A DNA stretch of 64,000 bases from positions 62,001 through 126,000 of the forward strand of contig JAICTZ010000001.1 of NCBI GenBank assembly GCA_025936115.1. Direction: 5' to 3'. Every line of letters starts with the position of its first letter. The stretch's first letter is position 1. Positions 8,697-17,517 of this stretch are shown here, one piece after another. A program made the position numbers and the translations under genes. The stretch comes from Polyangiaceae bacterium (lineage in GTDB: Bacteria; Myxococcota_A; Polyangia; Polyangiales; Polyangiaceae). Below the pieces are notes generated by a model. The model did no database searches. It saw nothing but the letters and a program-made list of their open reading frames with translations, and was not told the origin of the DNA.

Positions 8697-8849
8697 ATGG
8701 AAAACACCAAGCAAACCGAGTGCTCGTGCGAAAAGGCCGCCTGCGACTGCGCGCGTACCAAGACCGAGCGCTGCACGTGCGGAGAGCAGTGCAATTGTGG
8801 CGCGACATGCCGCTGCGGCGCGGGCTGCGGCTGCAAGGCGGCTCGCTGA
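8697..8849 (+). CDS. metallothionein-like Cys-rich protein
   Basis: A 50-residue protein with 12 cysteines arranged as six C-x-C pairs separated by 3-7 residues, with no aromatic residues, the hallmark of metallothioneins. It would bind soft metals such as copper, zinc or cadmium in thiolate clusters in the cytosol. An AGGAGA ribosome-binding site lies nine bases before the ATG. It has few histidines and differs from cyanobacterial SmtA, so it may be a separate bacterial type. It diverges from a CorE-like sigma factor whose own tail is a cysteine metal sensor, suggesting a self-contained metal-sensing and sequestration unit. Confidence 0.85.
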   Translation: MENTKQTECSCEKAACDCARTKTERCTCGEQCNCGATCRCGAGCGCKAAR

Positions 8850-8896
8850 AGCCAGCGGAGCTCGGGTGGGCCCCGCGTGGCTCACCCGAGCAATCA

Positions 8897-10087
8897 CTAC
8901 AAAAGAAAGCACCACTCGAGGTAAATGGCTTCGTGCAGCGACGCCATCCGCGCGGCACGCCGTAAAAGATCGCGCTGTTCGGCTGGCGACCACGGGAGCG
9001 TCGGTTTATCCGCGGCACCGCGGGCATGCGCGATGCCGACGAGCGCGCCGAGATAGAGCGCGAGGGGGCCGAGCGTTTCGGGTTTGAGTTGACGCAGGTC
9101 GAGCTTGTCCTCCTGCGGCGTGAGGCGACGCGCCAAGAGCTCGCTCGCGCCGAGCCGGCTCGTCCCGAGCAGACGCGGCACCGGAGCGACGCAAGTCCGG
9201 AACGCGGTGAGCACACGCTCGGCGGGCGAAAGCTCGGAGGCATGCGCGAGACCCGTAGCGCTCGGCGCGGATTGCTCTTTGAGATCGAAGATCCAGTGAC
9301 CGTCCGGCACGCCCTTACCGAGCGTGAGGACTGCGACGCGCAGCACGCCGAGCGAGCCCGTGCCGGCGACACGGTGAGCAGCGTCGACGATGGCCATTTG
9401 ATCGAGGCGTGGGCGTTCTTCGGGAACGACACTCTGCACGTAGGTTTCGAGGGCGGCAGGCAGCGCGGCGAAGGTGTCGGGCGGCAGGTCCAGGTAACGC
9501 TCACCACGCACGAACCGCCGCTTGCCCCGCTCGACGACGGTGCGCGCGTCGAGCAGCTCTCGTCGAGAGCGCGAACCCACGCGCTCGACGAGCGTGACCA
9601 CCGAGCTCGGAGGGGCCGGCGCGGGCGCGCCTTGAAACGCCGCCGCGACGTAACTCTCGAGCAAGCGCGCCCCGAGACCGAGCGCGACGGGCCCGCTCAC
9701 GCCGAGCTCACGGCCCGCGAGGATCAGACTGGTGAGCAAGCGCAAGAGATCGATGCGCCACGGTCCACGCACGGCCTCGTCGAAGTCGTTCAGGTTGAAG
9801 GCTGCCGCGCGCTTGTCGACCCCCGCGGCACGAGCCGGGCTGTACGCGCCGAAGTTTTCCAGATGCAAGTCACCGGCGAGCCAGCCCTCGCCGGCGGGCC
9901 CCTCGGCGAGCTCGGGCACCTGCTCGAGGATTTCGTAGAAGAGCGGCGCGGCACCGCGCAGAAAAGCGAACGGTGACTCGCTCATGCGGGCCTGCTTGCG
10001 CGTGAGTAGGCTCGGAAAACGGCGCGTGCGCTCGCGATCGAGCTCGAGTTGGCGCGCCGCCAGCGCTTCGGGATTCGCGAGTGGCAT
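8897..10087 (-). CDS. DUF2252 family protein
   Basis: A 396-residue cytosolic protein of the DUF2252 family, which has a distant kinase-like fold and no established biochemical role. Recognisable blocks are the N-terminal R-x(6)-SPFAFLRGAA-like motif (about 39-48), GDLHLENFG (about 70-79), which resembles the catalytic loop of aminoglycoside/choline kinases, and FDLNDFDEA-like NLNDFDEAVRGPW (about 98-110). Length is normal for the family. The ATG is at 10087. It stands alone between the metallothionein and a convergently unrelated lipoprotein. The function is not known, though the kinase-like loop suggests a phosphotransferase ancestry. Confidence 0.85.
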   Translation of the reverse strand: MPLANPEALAARQLELDRERTRRFPSLLTRKQARMSESPFAFLRGAAPLFYEILEQVPELAEGPAGEGWLAGDLHLENFGAYSPARAAGVDKRAAAFNLNDFDEAVRGPWRIDLLRLLTSLILAGRELGVSGPVALGLGARLLESYVAAAFQGAPAPAPPSSVVTLVERVGSRSRRELLDARTVVERGKRRFVRGERYLDLPPDTFAALPAALETYVQSVVPEERPRLDQMAIVDAAHRVAGTGSLGVLRVAVLTLGKGVPDGHWIFDLKEQSAPSATGLAHASELSPAERVLTAFRTCVAPVPRLLGTSRLGASELLARRLTPQEDKLDLRQLKPETLGPLALYLGALVGIAHARGAADKPTLPWSPAEQRDLLRRAARMASLHEAIYLEWCFLL

Positions 10088-10151
10088 GATGGTTCACGCA
10101 GGTTACTCGCCGAAGGGCCGGACCACCCGCTTCAGCGAGGGCCGAGCGCCG

Positions 10152-11825
10152 TCAATCGCTACAGGGCATGACGCGAGCGATCTGAACGGTGCTCGACGCC
10201 GAGGCGACGGACGCCCAGGCGACGCTGCCGTCCGGAAACGACTTGAAGGACTGCCAGGGGTGATCCGGTACGGCGATGCTGAACTGTTCGCCGACGGGAT
10301 CACCGCTCGTCGTGTCGTAGATTTGCGCGGCGAGACCCGAGCCCGAGCCCCACGTGAGGAGCATGTGCTTCGAGCCGAACGCGACGAGGTGCGGGTACTT
10401 GGTGTTGCCCGCCGTCGTCACGGTCTTGTCGGAGGCGCCCGTCGTGAAATGCTCGAGCCGAATGCTGCCGCCCTGGCTCCAAGCCGTCCAGTAGCCGTCC
10501 GTACCGGCGTTGACGATATCGCCGCCGAACAGCGTGCCGTCGCAAGTGCCCGCGGCGATCGTGCGATAGGGATTCGGCTGCGCGATGCGGCAGTCGTTGT
10601 CGGTCGCGCACACCATGACGAAGTGACTCGTGCGTGGATCCCACACGATGCGCGTCGTCCAGCTGTGGCTGCAACCGAGATCGAAGCTGTCGTGACCTTT
10701 GACGAGCGAGCCGTCGGGAGCGACGACTTTCATGCGGTCCCCCTCGTGGATGTCGACCTTGTCGGCGCCCGCGCTGCACTGCGCATTGGTGACGGTGATG
10801 GCGTCACAGAAGTAGGCCGCGTAGTTGGTGCCGTCGGTCGCGAGCCGGCCGTGGTGTTGGTACCACCAGACGAACATGTTGTAGCCGCCACCCGAGGTGT
10901 AGGGCGGCGTCATGTCGCTCGAGGAGGTGAGCTTGGTCGCCCACTGTTCCTGGCCCGCACAGTCGTAACGCACCATGTACGTGTCGTAACAGCCGGGTCG
11001 ATCGGTCGGCAGCACGCACAAGTCGTTCACGTCGCCGCAATGCTGCTCGTCAGGACCGCCCTCGGCGTCGCGTGTGACGACGATCACGCCGCCGTTCGCA
11101 TCGGCCGCGAGATCCTGAAAATCATGCCCAGCGAGCGTGAAGGGCGTGCCCGTGAGCTGATCGCCGCAATCGAGCTCGCCGACGTGCACTTGGCTCGCCG
11201 TGCTGCTGCCGTAATGCGCGTAACCCGTCACCCACGCGATGCGTGAACCGCCGTCCGGTTTCGCAGCGAGCGCGAGCGGCACGGCGTATGTCTCGTCCGT
11301 CGAGTAACTGAGCGGCGCACCGAGCTCGACGGCCGTCACGCGTACGACGGGCGCGCTGCACGACCCCGAGACCGCGTTGGTGCAGCCCCCGGAGCACGAG
11401 GAGGCGCCGCCGGACATCGACGTACCGCCGGCGCTCGTCATCGCGCCCGCGCCGCCCGCGGCCGTTGCGCGGCCCCCGTTCGTTCCAGCCGAGCCGACGC
11501 GGCCCCCCGAGCTCATGCTCGTCGAGCCCCCGCTCGGTGCTCGGCCGCCTGCGCCACGGCCACTCGTTGCGGCCGCGCCGGACACACCGCCGCTGCCCGC
11601 TACTGCACCCGTACCGCCTCCGCCGCTACCGGCTGTCGTACCGCCCTGCGCGCCGGAGGCTCCGCTGCCCACCACAGCACCAGTGCCTCCACTGCCGCCC
11701 GCGTGCGTGCCACCCGCCCCTTGGTTTCCCGCCTTGCTCGAGCAGGCGAGCGCGCCCCCGAGCCCCGCGAGCAGCGCGAGCGCACGCGCATGCGGCCGAA
11801 AAAACTCGGAGAAAGCGGCCGTCAT
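10152..11825 (-). CDS. beta-propeller-like surface lipoprotein with low-complexity linker
   Basis: A 557-residue lipoprotein. The ATG at 11825 gives a normal signal peptide ending ALAC near residue 28; a TTG sixteen codons upstream is possible but less likely. About 130 residues of Gly/Ala/Ser/Thr linker follow. The C-terminal 390 residues consist of repeated beta-hairpin segments with Trp, Gly and Asp-rich turns, such as SRIAWVTGYAHYG, HSWTTRIVWDPRTSHFVMV and DGYWTAWSQGG, consistent with a beta-propeller, plus about ten paired cysteines. It is probably a surface binding or adhesion protein. No catalytic motif is visible and the function is unknown. Confidence 0.7.
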   Translation of the reverse strand: MTAAFSEFFRPHARALALLAGLGGALACSSKAGNQGAGGTHAGGSGGTGAVVGSGASGAQGGTTAGSGGGGTGAVAGSGGVSGAAATSGRGAGGRAPSGGSTSMSSGGRVGSAGTNGGRATAAGGAGAMTSAGGTSMSGGASSCSGGCTNAVSGSCSAPVVRVTAVELGAPLSYSTDETYAVPLALAAKPDGGSRIAWVTGYAHYGSSTASQVHVGELDCGDQLTGTPFTLAGHDFQDLAADANGGVIVVTRDAEGGPDEQHCGDVNDLCVLPTDRPGCYDTYMVRYDCAGQEQWATKLTSSSDMTPPYTSGGGYNMFVWWYQHHGRLATDGTNYAAYFCDAITVTNAQCSAGADKVDIHEGDRMKVVAPDGSLVKGHDSFDLGCSHSWTTRIVWDPRTSHFVMVCATDNDCRIAQPNPYRTIAAGTCDGTLFGGDIVNAGTDGYWTAWSQGGSIRLEHFTTGASDKTVTTAGNTKYPHLVAFGSKHMLLTWGSGSGLAAQIYDTTSGDPVGEQFSIAVPDHPWQSFKSFPDGSVAWASVASASSTVQIARVMPCSD

Positions 11826-12002
11826 GCGAACACCATACGGTAGTAGTCGTCCGAGCGCGGCTCCGACGTTCAAGTTTGTCGAGCTGACCGCGCCCGAGCC
11901 GGCTCAGTCCCGTATCTCTTTGCCCCAGGCTTCCACGCTGACGTGCTCCGTTCTGACGTCGTGGCCAGCGCGGTCACGCTTCCGCTAGCGTGGGCCGCGC
12001 CA

Positions 12003-12397
12003 ATGACGGAAGACCCCGAGTACTCGGTCTCGTATTTCAAGCTACGCCAGGCAGTAGGCTGGGTCGGCTTGCTGATGCCTGCGAGCGTGCGAGTGGGCGC
12101 GGGAATATTCGAGCACGTGTGGTCGACGGCGTCGATCAGCGCTTACTACTACACGGGCATGCGCGACGTGTTCGTCGCGTCGCTCGTGCTGGTCGGCGCG
12201 CTGCTCGCCGGCTACCGCACGCCCGCCAAACAAGACGGGATCGTGGCGACGATCGCAGGCGTGGCCGCGATCGGGATTGGGCTCTTTCCGACGGACCCGG
12301 TCTTCGCGGCCGAGGTGATCCGCAAGCCGCGTTTGCCGCCGCGTGGATCGTCAAAGGCCAAGGCTTCTTGCGGGATCAAAATCCAGCGCGCGGCTGA
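12003..12397 (+). pseudogene. frameshifted, internally deleted small integral membrane protein
   Basis: Starting at ATG 12003, one frame encodes a membrane-protein N-terminus (KLRQAVGWVGLLMP, SISAYYYTGMRDVFVASLVLVGALLAGY, IGIGLFPTDP) matching a widespread uncharacterised bacterial membrane family. The frame then breaks after about residue 100. The family's C-terminal motif (WIVKGQGFLRDQ) appears in a different frame just before a stop at 12397. The usual intervening helices, about 80 residues, are missing. The simplest reading is a deletion plus frameshift near 12300-12340. The original reading frame stays open by chance into the next gene's upstream region. Confidence 0.65.
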
Positions 12398-12672
12398 GTC
12401 GTCGGCAGCAAGTTGTAGGTGTGACGCGGACGGCGCCACACATCGCACCGGTGACGCTGAAAGATTCTCGAGACGAGAGAACGCGCGCGTGCAGCCGGTA
12501 CAAAACGCTTGCGCGGCGCTGTCTGTACGACATGTGGGAACCGCGGAGCCATACGCGCGCCGCGCTACGAGATTCGTCACTCCGGGGATTGATGAGCGCG
12601 CGCCGGTGCTATGCTTGTGGGCCGCACTTGCCGGTGCGGTCGCCGGCACACCAACGGCACTTCGGAGAGCAC

Positions 12673-14604
12673 ATGCTGCGCCTATCGTCTGCCCCGACCG
12701 TTTCTGGTTCGCTCGCGCTCGCGCTGCTCGTCGCTTGCTCGGCGGGCAAGGCTCCGGACTTGGCACCTGACGAAGCAGGTGGAACCGGATCCACAGCCGG
12801 TGCGACCGCCGCGGGCGGGAGCGGTGCGACGCACGGTGGCAGCTCGGGCAAGGGAACGGGCGGCTCGGGCTCGAGCGCCACGGGCGGCTCGGGGAACACG
12901 AGCAGCGGCGGCACGAACAGCGGAGGCACGGGGGCGACCGCGGCGGGCGGCTCCGGAAGCGGCAGCAGCGCCACGGGCGGCACCGGCGCGGGCGGCTCCG
13001 ACGGCGGTAGCGCAGGCTCGGGCGTGATGGCGGCGCCAAATGCGCTCCCGACTCCCGACGTGTGCACGAGCGGCGCACCGGGTCCGCGGAAAATCTGGCG
13101 TTTGAGCGCCGACGAGTTCGACGCCAGCGTGCGCAGCATCTTCAACGACACGAGCGGCGGCGCGCCGGTCGGCGCCATCTTCAGCGACCCAGTGAACTTG
13201 GGCTTCACCGTCGACGCGAACGCACTGGTGATCCAGGGGCTCAACGCCTCACAGCTGATGGACAGCGCCGAAGGCGTCGCCGCTTGGGCCGCGCAGAACG
13301 GCAAGCTCTCCCAATTCGCGAGCTGCACGACCGTCGACGCCAACTGCGCGCAACAATTCGTCCAGGGCTTCGGCCGCCGCGCGTTCCGTACGACGCTCGC
13401 CAAGAACGACGCACGCATCGCGAGCTACTCCGCGCTCTTCACGGCGGAGAAGACGTTCAGCGACGCCGCTCAAGCCGTGATCACCGCGATGCTGCAGTCG
13501 CCGTACTTCCTCTATCGCAGCGAGCTCGGCACCGCGAACGGCGGCACCTTCGCGCTCACGCCGTACGAAGTCGCGACCGAGCTCGCCTACCTGCTCACCG
13601 GCAAGACGCCCGACGACACCCTGCTCGCCGCAGCGGATTCCGTCGCAGCGGGACAACTCGACACGAGCGCCATGATCGATCAACAAGCCGACCGGCTGAT
13701 CGCCGCGGACGCGAGCAAGGCCAGCGCGATCATGGGCTTCATGAACGGCTGGCTCGGCCTCAATCGGCTCTACACCACGGCCAAGGACGACACCGTGCTC
13801 AAGCTCTCGCAAGCCATCCGCGACGACATGGCCGGCGAATCGCAGCATCTGATCGCCGAAGCGTTCAACGGCGGGGGCAGCATCGGCAGCGTGCTCATGA
13901 CGGACCACACCTTCCTGAACGCCGAGCTCGCGCAATTCTACGGCGTCACCGCGAGCGGTCTCGGTACGGATTTCAAGAGCGTCCCGCTCGGGGCGTCGAG
14001 CGGACGCGACCCGGGCTTGCTCGCGACGGGCACGATCCTGAACGGCTACGCGCGTCCCGACACGTCGTCGCCGACGCAGCGCGGACACCTCGTTCGCACG
14101 CGCATGCTGTGCCAAAAGGTCGATCCCCCGCAGCCCGGGCTCGACACGACGTTCAAGCCGGCGACGCAGGTGGAGACCACGCGCCAGCACTTCGAGAACG
14201 AGCACGAGGTCGGCATTTGCAAGGGCTGCCACTCGCAAATGGATTGGATTGGCTTCGGCTTCGAGCAGTACGACGGCTTCGGCCGCTACCGCACGACGGA
14301 CAACGGCTTGCCCATCGATACGAGCGTCGAGGTGGCCAGCGATCCGCAGGGGAATGACGTTGCACTCGCGGGGCTCTCCGGGCCGGGCAGTCTCTCGGAG
14401 TATCTCGCCGGCAGCGACGACGTGCAGCGCTGCATGCAGCGCTATTGGACGTATTACGCGTACGGTTCGAGCCATTGGACGCAGGACGCCTGCACGTACG
14501 ACGCCATCTACCAAGAGGCGCAGAAGGGCAACTTCTCCCTGAAGAGCGTGCTCAAAGCCATCATTCACGCGCAGAACTTCACGAGCCGCGTGCAGGATCA
14601 GTGA
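12673..14604 (+). CDS. DUF1592/DUF1588-family secreted lipoprotein with cytochrome-like motif
   Basis: A 643-residue lipoprotein of the DUF1592/DUF1588/DUF1585/DUF1595 group known from planctomycetes and myxobacteria. The ATG at 12673 precedes a leader ending LVAC (Cys19) and a roughly 90-residue Gly/Ser/Ala linker. The family blocks follow: KIWRLSADEFDASVRSIF (DUF1587-like), FGRRAFRTTL, AVITAMLQSPYFLYRSELG, DHTFLNAELAQFYG and TSPTQRGHLVRTRMLC. Near the end CKGCH followed by MDWIGFGFEQYD is the DUF1588 cytochrome-type CxxCH, so covalent haem is possible. It is immediately upstream of a DUF1552 protein, its usual partner. The family has no proven function; an extracytoplasmic redox or degradative role is suspected. 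Confidence 0.87.
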   Translation: MLRLSSAPTVSGSLALALLVACSAGKAPDLAPDEAGGTGSTAGATAAGGSGATHGGSSGKGTGGSGSSATGGSGNTSSGGTNSGGTGATAAGGSGSGSSATGGTGAGGSDGGSAGSGVMAAPNALPTPDVCTSGAPGPRKIWRLSADEFDASVRSIFNDTSGGAPVGAIFSDPVNLGFTVDANALVIQGLNASQLMDSAEGVAAWAAQNGKLSQFASCTTVDANCAQQFVQGFGRRAFRTTLAKNDARIASYSALFTAEKTFSDAAQAVITAMLQSPYFLYRSELGTANGGTFALTPYEVATELAYLLTGKTPDDTLLAAADSVAAGQLDTSAMIDQQADRLIAADASKASAIMGFMNGWLGLNRLYTTAKDDTVLKLSQAIRDDMAGESQHLIAEAFNGGGSIGSVLMTDHTFLNAELAQFYGVTASGLGTDFKSVPLGASSGRDPGLLATGTILNGYARPDTSSPTQRGHLVRTRMLCQKVDPPQPGLDTTFKPATQVETTRQHFENEHEVGICKGCHSQMDWIGFGFEQYDGFGRYRTTDNGLPIDTSVEVASDPQGNDVALAGLSGPGSLSEYLAGSDDVQRCMQRYWTYYAYGSSHWTQDACTYDAIYQEAQKGNFSLKSVLKAIIHAQNFTSRVQDQ

Positions 14605-14615
14605 GGACGACGACG

Positions 14616-15944
14616 ATGCGCAAATTCAGTCGCAGACAACTCCTCGGTAGTGCCGGTGCCGGGCTGCTCCTCGGCCCCTTCCTGAATCAGACCCTACAGC
14701 GCGAAGCGCAAGCCGCCGCGTCTCCCGTAAAGCGCCTGCTCCTCTTCTGCACGATGGGCACCTACCCGCAGGCGTGGACGCCCACGGTCTCGGGCGAGAA
14801 CATCACCGCTTGGAGCGCGATGACACAGCCGCTCGACGCGATTAAGGGCAACGTCGTGCTCGTCGAGGGCATGCCCAGCGGCAACCCGAACGACGGCCAC
14901 GGCGCGCCCGATGGCATCACGGGCATGGGCTATGGCTATTACAACGGTCAGCTCAAGATTTCAGTCGATCAGTTCGTCGCGAACCAGCTGGTCGCCTCCG
15001 GTGTGAACCGGCCCATCGCCTCGCTCTTGCTCGGGGCGGCCACGACCGGCAACGGCGGAAATCCCATGTTTTACGGTGGTGCCTCGAACGGCGGCAACAC
15101 GTTGCCCACCATCGGCTCACCGCTCTCGGCGTACAAGACCGTGTTCGGCGGAGCCCTCCCGATGGGCACGTCCGCGGACAGCTTGCTCGCTCGCCGGAAG
15201 AGCATCCTCGACCTCGTGACGGCGGAAGCCACGAGCCTCAAATCGAAGCTCGGCGCGACCGAAGGCGCGAAACTCGACACGCACCTCGACTCGATCCGCC
15301 AGCTAGAAAACAAGCTCATGCAGAGCATGCCCGTGGGCGCGGCCTGCACGAAGCCGACCGCGCCGGGCGACGACAGCACCTACACGCACTCGGGCGACGC
15401 CGACGCCCTCGCGATGAACGTCGTGCACCAGAGTATCATCGCGAACGCCTTTGCCTGCGACATCACGCGCGTCGCCGCGCTCGAGTACGGCAACGACCAA
15501 TACCTGAAAGTGAACGCCCCCGGCCTCCCCTACGACGACCAGCACGGCGGCTTCATTCACAGCGGCGCCTCGACCAACTTCAAGAACCTGATCACGTTCG
15601 AGGCCTACCTGGCGTCGCAATTCGTCGCGCTCGTGAACCAGCTCAAGGCCCTCGCGGATCCGCAAGACTCCTCGAAGACGCTGTTCGACACGACGCTCGT
15701 CGCGTGGTGTCGCGACATGGGCGACGCCGTCAACCACGATCAAAAATCGATGCGCTTCGTGCTCGCGAGCGGCAACGGCGGCTACTTGAAGACAGCGGCG
15801 AGCGGCCGCTACGTGAAGTCGACGGAGCGCCACGAACGCATCCTCTTGAACCTGTGCGAAGCAATGGGCGTCACGAGCTACAAGGGCTTCGGCGATCCGG
15901 ATTTGCCGACCAAGAGCCCGCTGCCCGGCATCGCGGCAGCCTGA
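14616..15944 (+). CDS. DUF1552 family Tat-exported protein
   Basis: A 442-residue DUF1552 protein, related to the DUF1501 and sulfatase-like secreted families. The ATG at 14616 gives a twin-arginine signal (SRRQLLGSAGAGLLLGP), so it is probably exported folded, perhaps with a bound metal. Conserved stretches include LLLFCTMGTYPQAWTP, VVLVEGMPSG and DGHGAPDGITGM. Eleven bases separate it from the DUF1592 gene upstream, so the two are one operon. The two families co-occur widely and probably act together outside the cytoplasm. The substrate is not known. Confidence 0.88.
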   Translation: MRKFSRRQLLGSAGAGLLLGPFLNQTLQREAQAAASPVKRLLLFCTMGTYPQAWTPTVSGENITAWSAMTQPLDAIKGNVVLVEGMPSGNPNDGHGAPDGITGMGYGYYNGQLKISVDQFVANQLVASGVNRPIASLLLGAATTGNGGNPMFYGGASNGGNTLPTIGSPLSAYKTVFGGALPMGTSADSLLARRKSILDLVTAEATSLKSKLGATEGAKLDTHLDSIRQLENKLMQSMPVGAACTKPTAPGDDSTYTHSGDADALAMNVVHQSIIANAFACDITRVAALEYGNDQYLKVNAPGLPYDDQHGGFIHSGASTNFKNLITFEAYLASQFVALVNQLKALADPQDSSKTLFDTTLVAWCRDMGDAVNHDQKSMRFVLASGNGGYLKTAASGRYVKSTERHERILLNLCEAMGVTSYKGFGDPDLPTKSPLPGIAAA

Positions 15945-15962
15945 TTCGGCAGGCTCCGACTC

Positions 15963-16595
15963 TCAGCCCGCTTCGACACGCTCGCAGTACGCGTTGATCG
16001 TTCGCTTCCACGCGGGACGCCCCATGCAGCGCTCGCGGTAGGCGATGACGTGCGTGTACGGCTTCAGGAGCTCCCTTCCGATTGCGAGAACGTGCGCCAT
16101 GAGGATGTCGGCCACCGTGAACTCTTCGGTCGCGACGAACTCCCTCGCCGCGAGCCATCCGTCGAGCTGGCCGAGGCGCATCTCCGACCAGCCACGCAGC
16201 GCCTGGCTCGGCTGCGTGCCCTTACCGCCGCTCAGGTCGACGAACCAGCCCGCGAGCAGCGGCAGCTCGATCGTGTTCAGCGCGGCGATGCTCCAGCGCA
16301 GCACCTGGGCCTCCCCCGCGAGGTCACGCGGCATGAGCCGGCCGCTCTTGCGCGCAAGGTAAATCACGATCGCGCCCGACTCGGTGACGATCACGCCGTC
16401 ATCATCGATGACGGGGACCTGCCCGAACAGGTTCTTCGCCCTGAACGCGGACGAATCGAGGTCGTGATTGGGATGATCCATGCCGACTATCTCGTACGGC
16501 AGGCCCATCTCTTCCAACGCCCAGAGCACGCGCAGATCCCGCGTGTTGCCGCGCGCACCTTCGTTCACGCGAGAGAAGCCGTAGAGCTTGAGCAT
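15963..16595 (-). CDS. glutathione S-transferase family protein
   Basis: A 210-residue cytosolic GST. The N-terminal thioredoxin-like domain (1-82) has the conserved GQVPVIDDDGVIVTESGAIVIYLAR segment with the cis-proline and glutathione-binding Glu-Ser. The C-terminal helical domain (90-205) ends with the VADILMAHVL N-capping box. A tyrosine or serine that could activate the thiol is available near the N-terminus (YGFSR). It is convergent with the DUF1552 gene. It probably conjugates or isomerises electrophiles; the substrate is unknown. Confidence 0.85.
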   Translation of the reverse strand: MLKLYGFSRVNEGARGNTRDLRVLWALEEMGLPYEIVGMDHPNHDLDSSAFRAKNLFGQVPVIDDDGVIVTESGAIVIYLARKSGRLMPRDLAGEAQVLRWSIAALNTIELPLLAGWFVDLSGGKGTQPSQALRGWSEMRLGQLDGWLAAREFVATEEFTVADILMAHVLAIGRELLKPYTHVIAYRERCMGRPAWKRTINAYCERVEAG

Positions 16596-16669
16596 GCGGG
16601 CATCCTACTTCGCGGAGCGCGATACTGCAGCCGCAGAGATGAAAGTCATTCGGTTTTCGTCGCTGGAGT

Positions 16670-17086
16670 TTAGCGCGCTTCCGTCGCCCAGTTCGCGGTC
16701 TTGAGCCCGTGCACGCGTCCGAAGTGCTTCGTATTGTTCGTGACGAGCGTCACGTTGCGCGCCATGGCGTGCGCCGCGATCAGCGTGTCGAAGGAGCCGA
16801 TCGGCTTGCCGCCCGCCTCGAGCTGCGCGCAAAGACGCCCGAACATGGCAGCCGCGACGGCGTCGAACGGGACGACGGTGATGTGCAGAGTGAACGTATC
16901 GAGCAGCCGATGAAGTCGCTTGGACGCACGACGATCAGCACCGAACCGAAGCTCAGAGAGCGCAATGGCGCTCACGCAGAGCTCGGACGGTGCGTGCTCG
17001 AGTAGCTTGGCGCCGACCCCGTGCTGTCCGCGGAGGGCAAAGCTCACCGTGTCGGTATCCAACATGAACCGAGACCGTCCAGTCAT
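16670..17086 (-). CDS. vapC: VapC-type PIN-domain toxin ribonuclease
   Basis: A 138-residue PIN-domain ribonuclease toxin. Conserved acidic residues are visible: D10 (MLDTDTVSF), E45 (LSELRFGA) and D100 in GSFDTLIAAHA, followed by LVTNNTKHF. This is the typical VapC layout and length. The metal-dependent nuclease cleaves RNA, commonly tRNA or rRNA, when freed from its antitoxin. Its ATG overlaps the end of the upstream antitoxin gene by four bases, so the pair is translationally coupled. Confidence 0.92.
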   Translation of the reverse strand: MTGRSRFMLDTDTVSFALRGQHGVGAKLLEHAPSELCVSAIALSELRFGADRRASKRLHRLLDTFTLHITVVPFDAVAAAMFGRLCAQLEAGGKPIGSFDTLIAAHAMARNVTLVTNNTKHFGRVHGLKTANWATEAR

Positions 17087-17319
17087 GCGAAGGGGTCCCG
17101 AAGCTTCTGAATCGACTGAGCCTTCGGCCTATCGATCGCTTCCGTCCAGGCGCCGAGGCACGCGACGAATTCGGGCGGCCACGAATCGACGGGCTCGAGC
17201 ACGACTTGCCGACCCACCTTGCGGACGACGACCTCACTCTGACCGGGGAAGCGGCAGTCTTTGGGCAATCGCACCGCCTGACTGCCGCCATTTTTGAACA
17301 ATTTCGCGCGCTCGACCAT
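17083..17319 (-). CDS. vapB: VapB-type AbrB-fold antitoxin
   Basis: A 78-residue antitoxin with an N-terminal AbrB/MazE-like DNA-binding domain: KLFKNGGSQAVRLPKDCRFPG (7-27) followed by EVVVRKVGRQVVLEP. The C-terminal half would wrap around the toxin. The ATG at 17319 is preceded by CGGAG; an in-frame upstream start would give 22 extra residues unlike the family. Antitoxins of this type bind their own promoter, and an inverted repeat lies just upstream. It overlaps the vapC start. Confidence 0.9.
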   Translation of the reverse strand: MVERAKLFKNGGSQAVRLPKDCRFPGQSEVVVRKVGRQVVLEPVDSWPPEFVACLGAWTEAIDRPKAQSIQKLRDPFA

Positions 17320-17326
17320 GCTCCGA

Positions 17327-17342
17327 GTATATACATGCGTAT
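17327..17342. promoter_or_regulatory. candidate vapB operator / promoter
   Basis: The stretch just upstream of vapB is locally AT-rich and holds two overlapping dyads: a perfect 8-base palindrome (GTATATAC, 17327-17334) and ATAC-ATGC-GTAT (17331-17342). AbrB-fold antitoxins bind such repeats at their own promoters. No binding data can be inferred from sequence alone. Confidence 0.4.
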
Positions 17343-17517
17343 CTACGGTCGCAAGTCGCTCGCCGGCCGGCCGGAGGCGATCCAACGCGCAGCTCCGCGA
17401 AGTTCTGGCTCACATTCCTGACAGACTGCTGTCACTGAGCGGTGTTAGTCGGGTTCCCTCACGAACGGTGGGCCGTAGCCCCGCCGCAGCCGAGCAACCG
17501 CTCGAAAGGAAACCACC

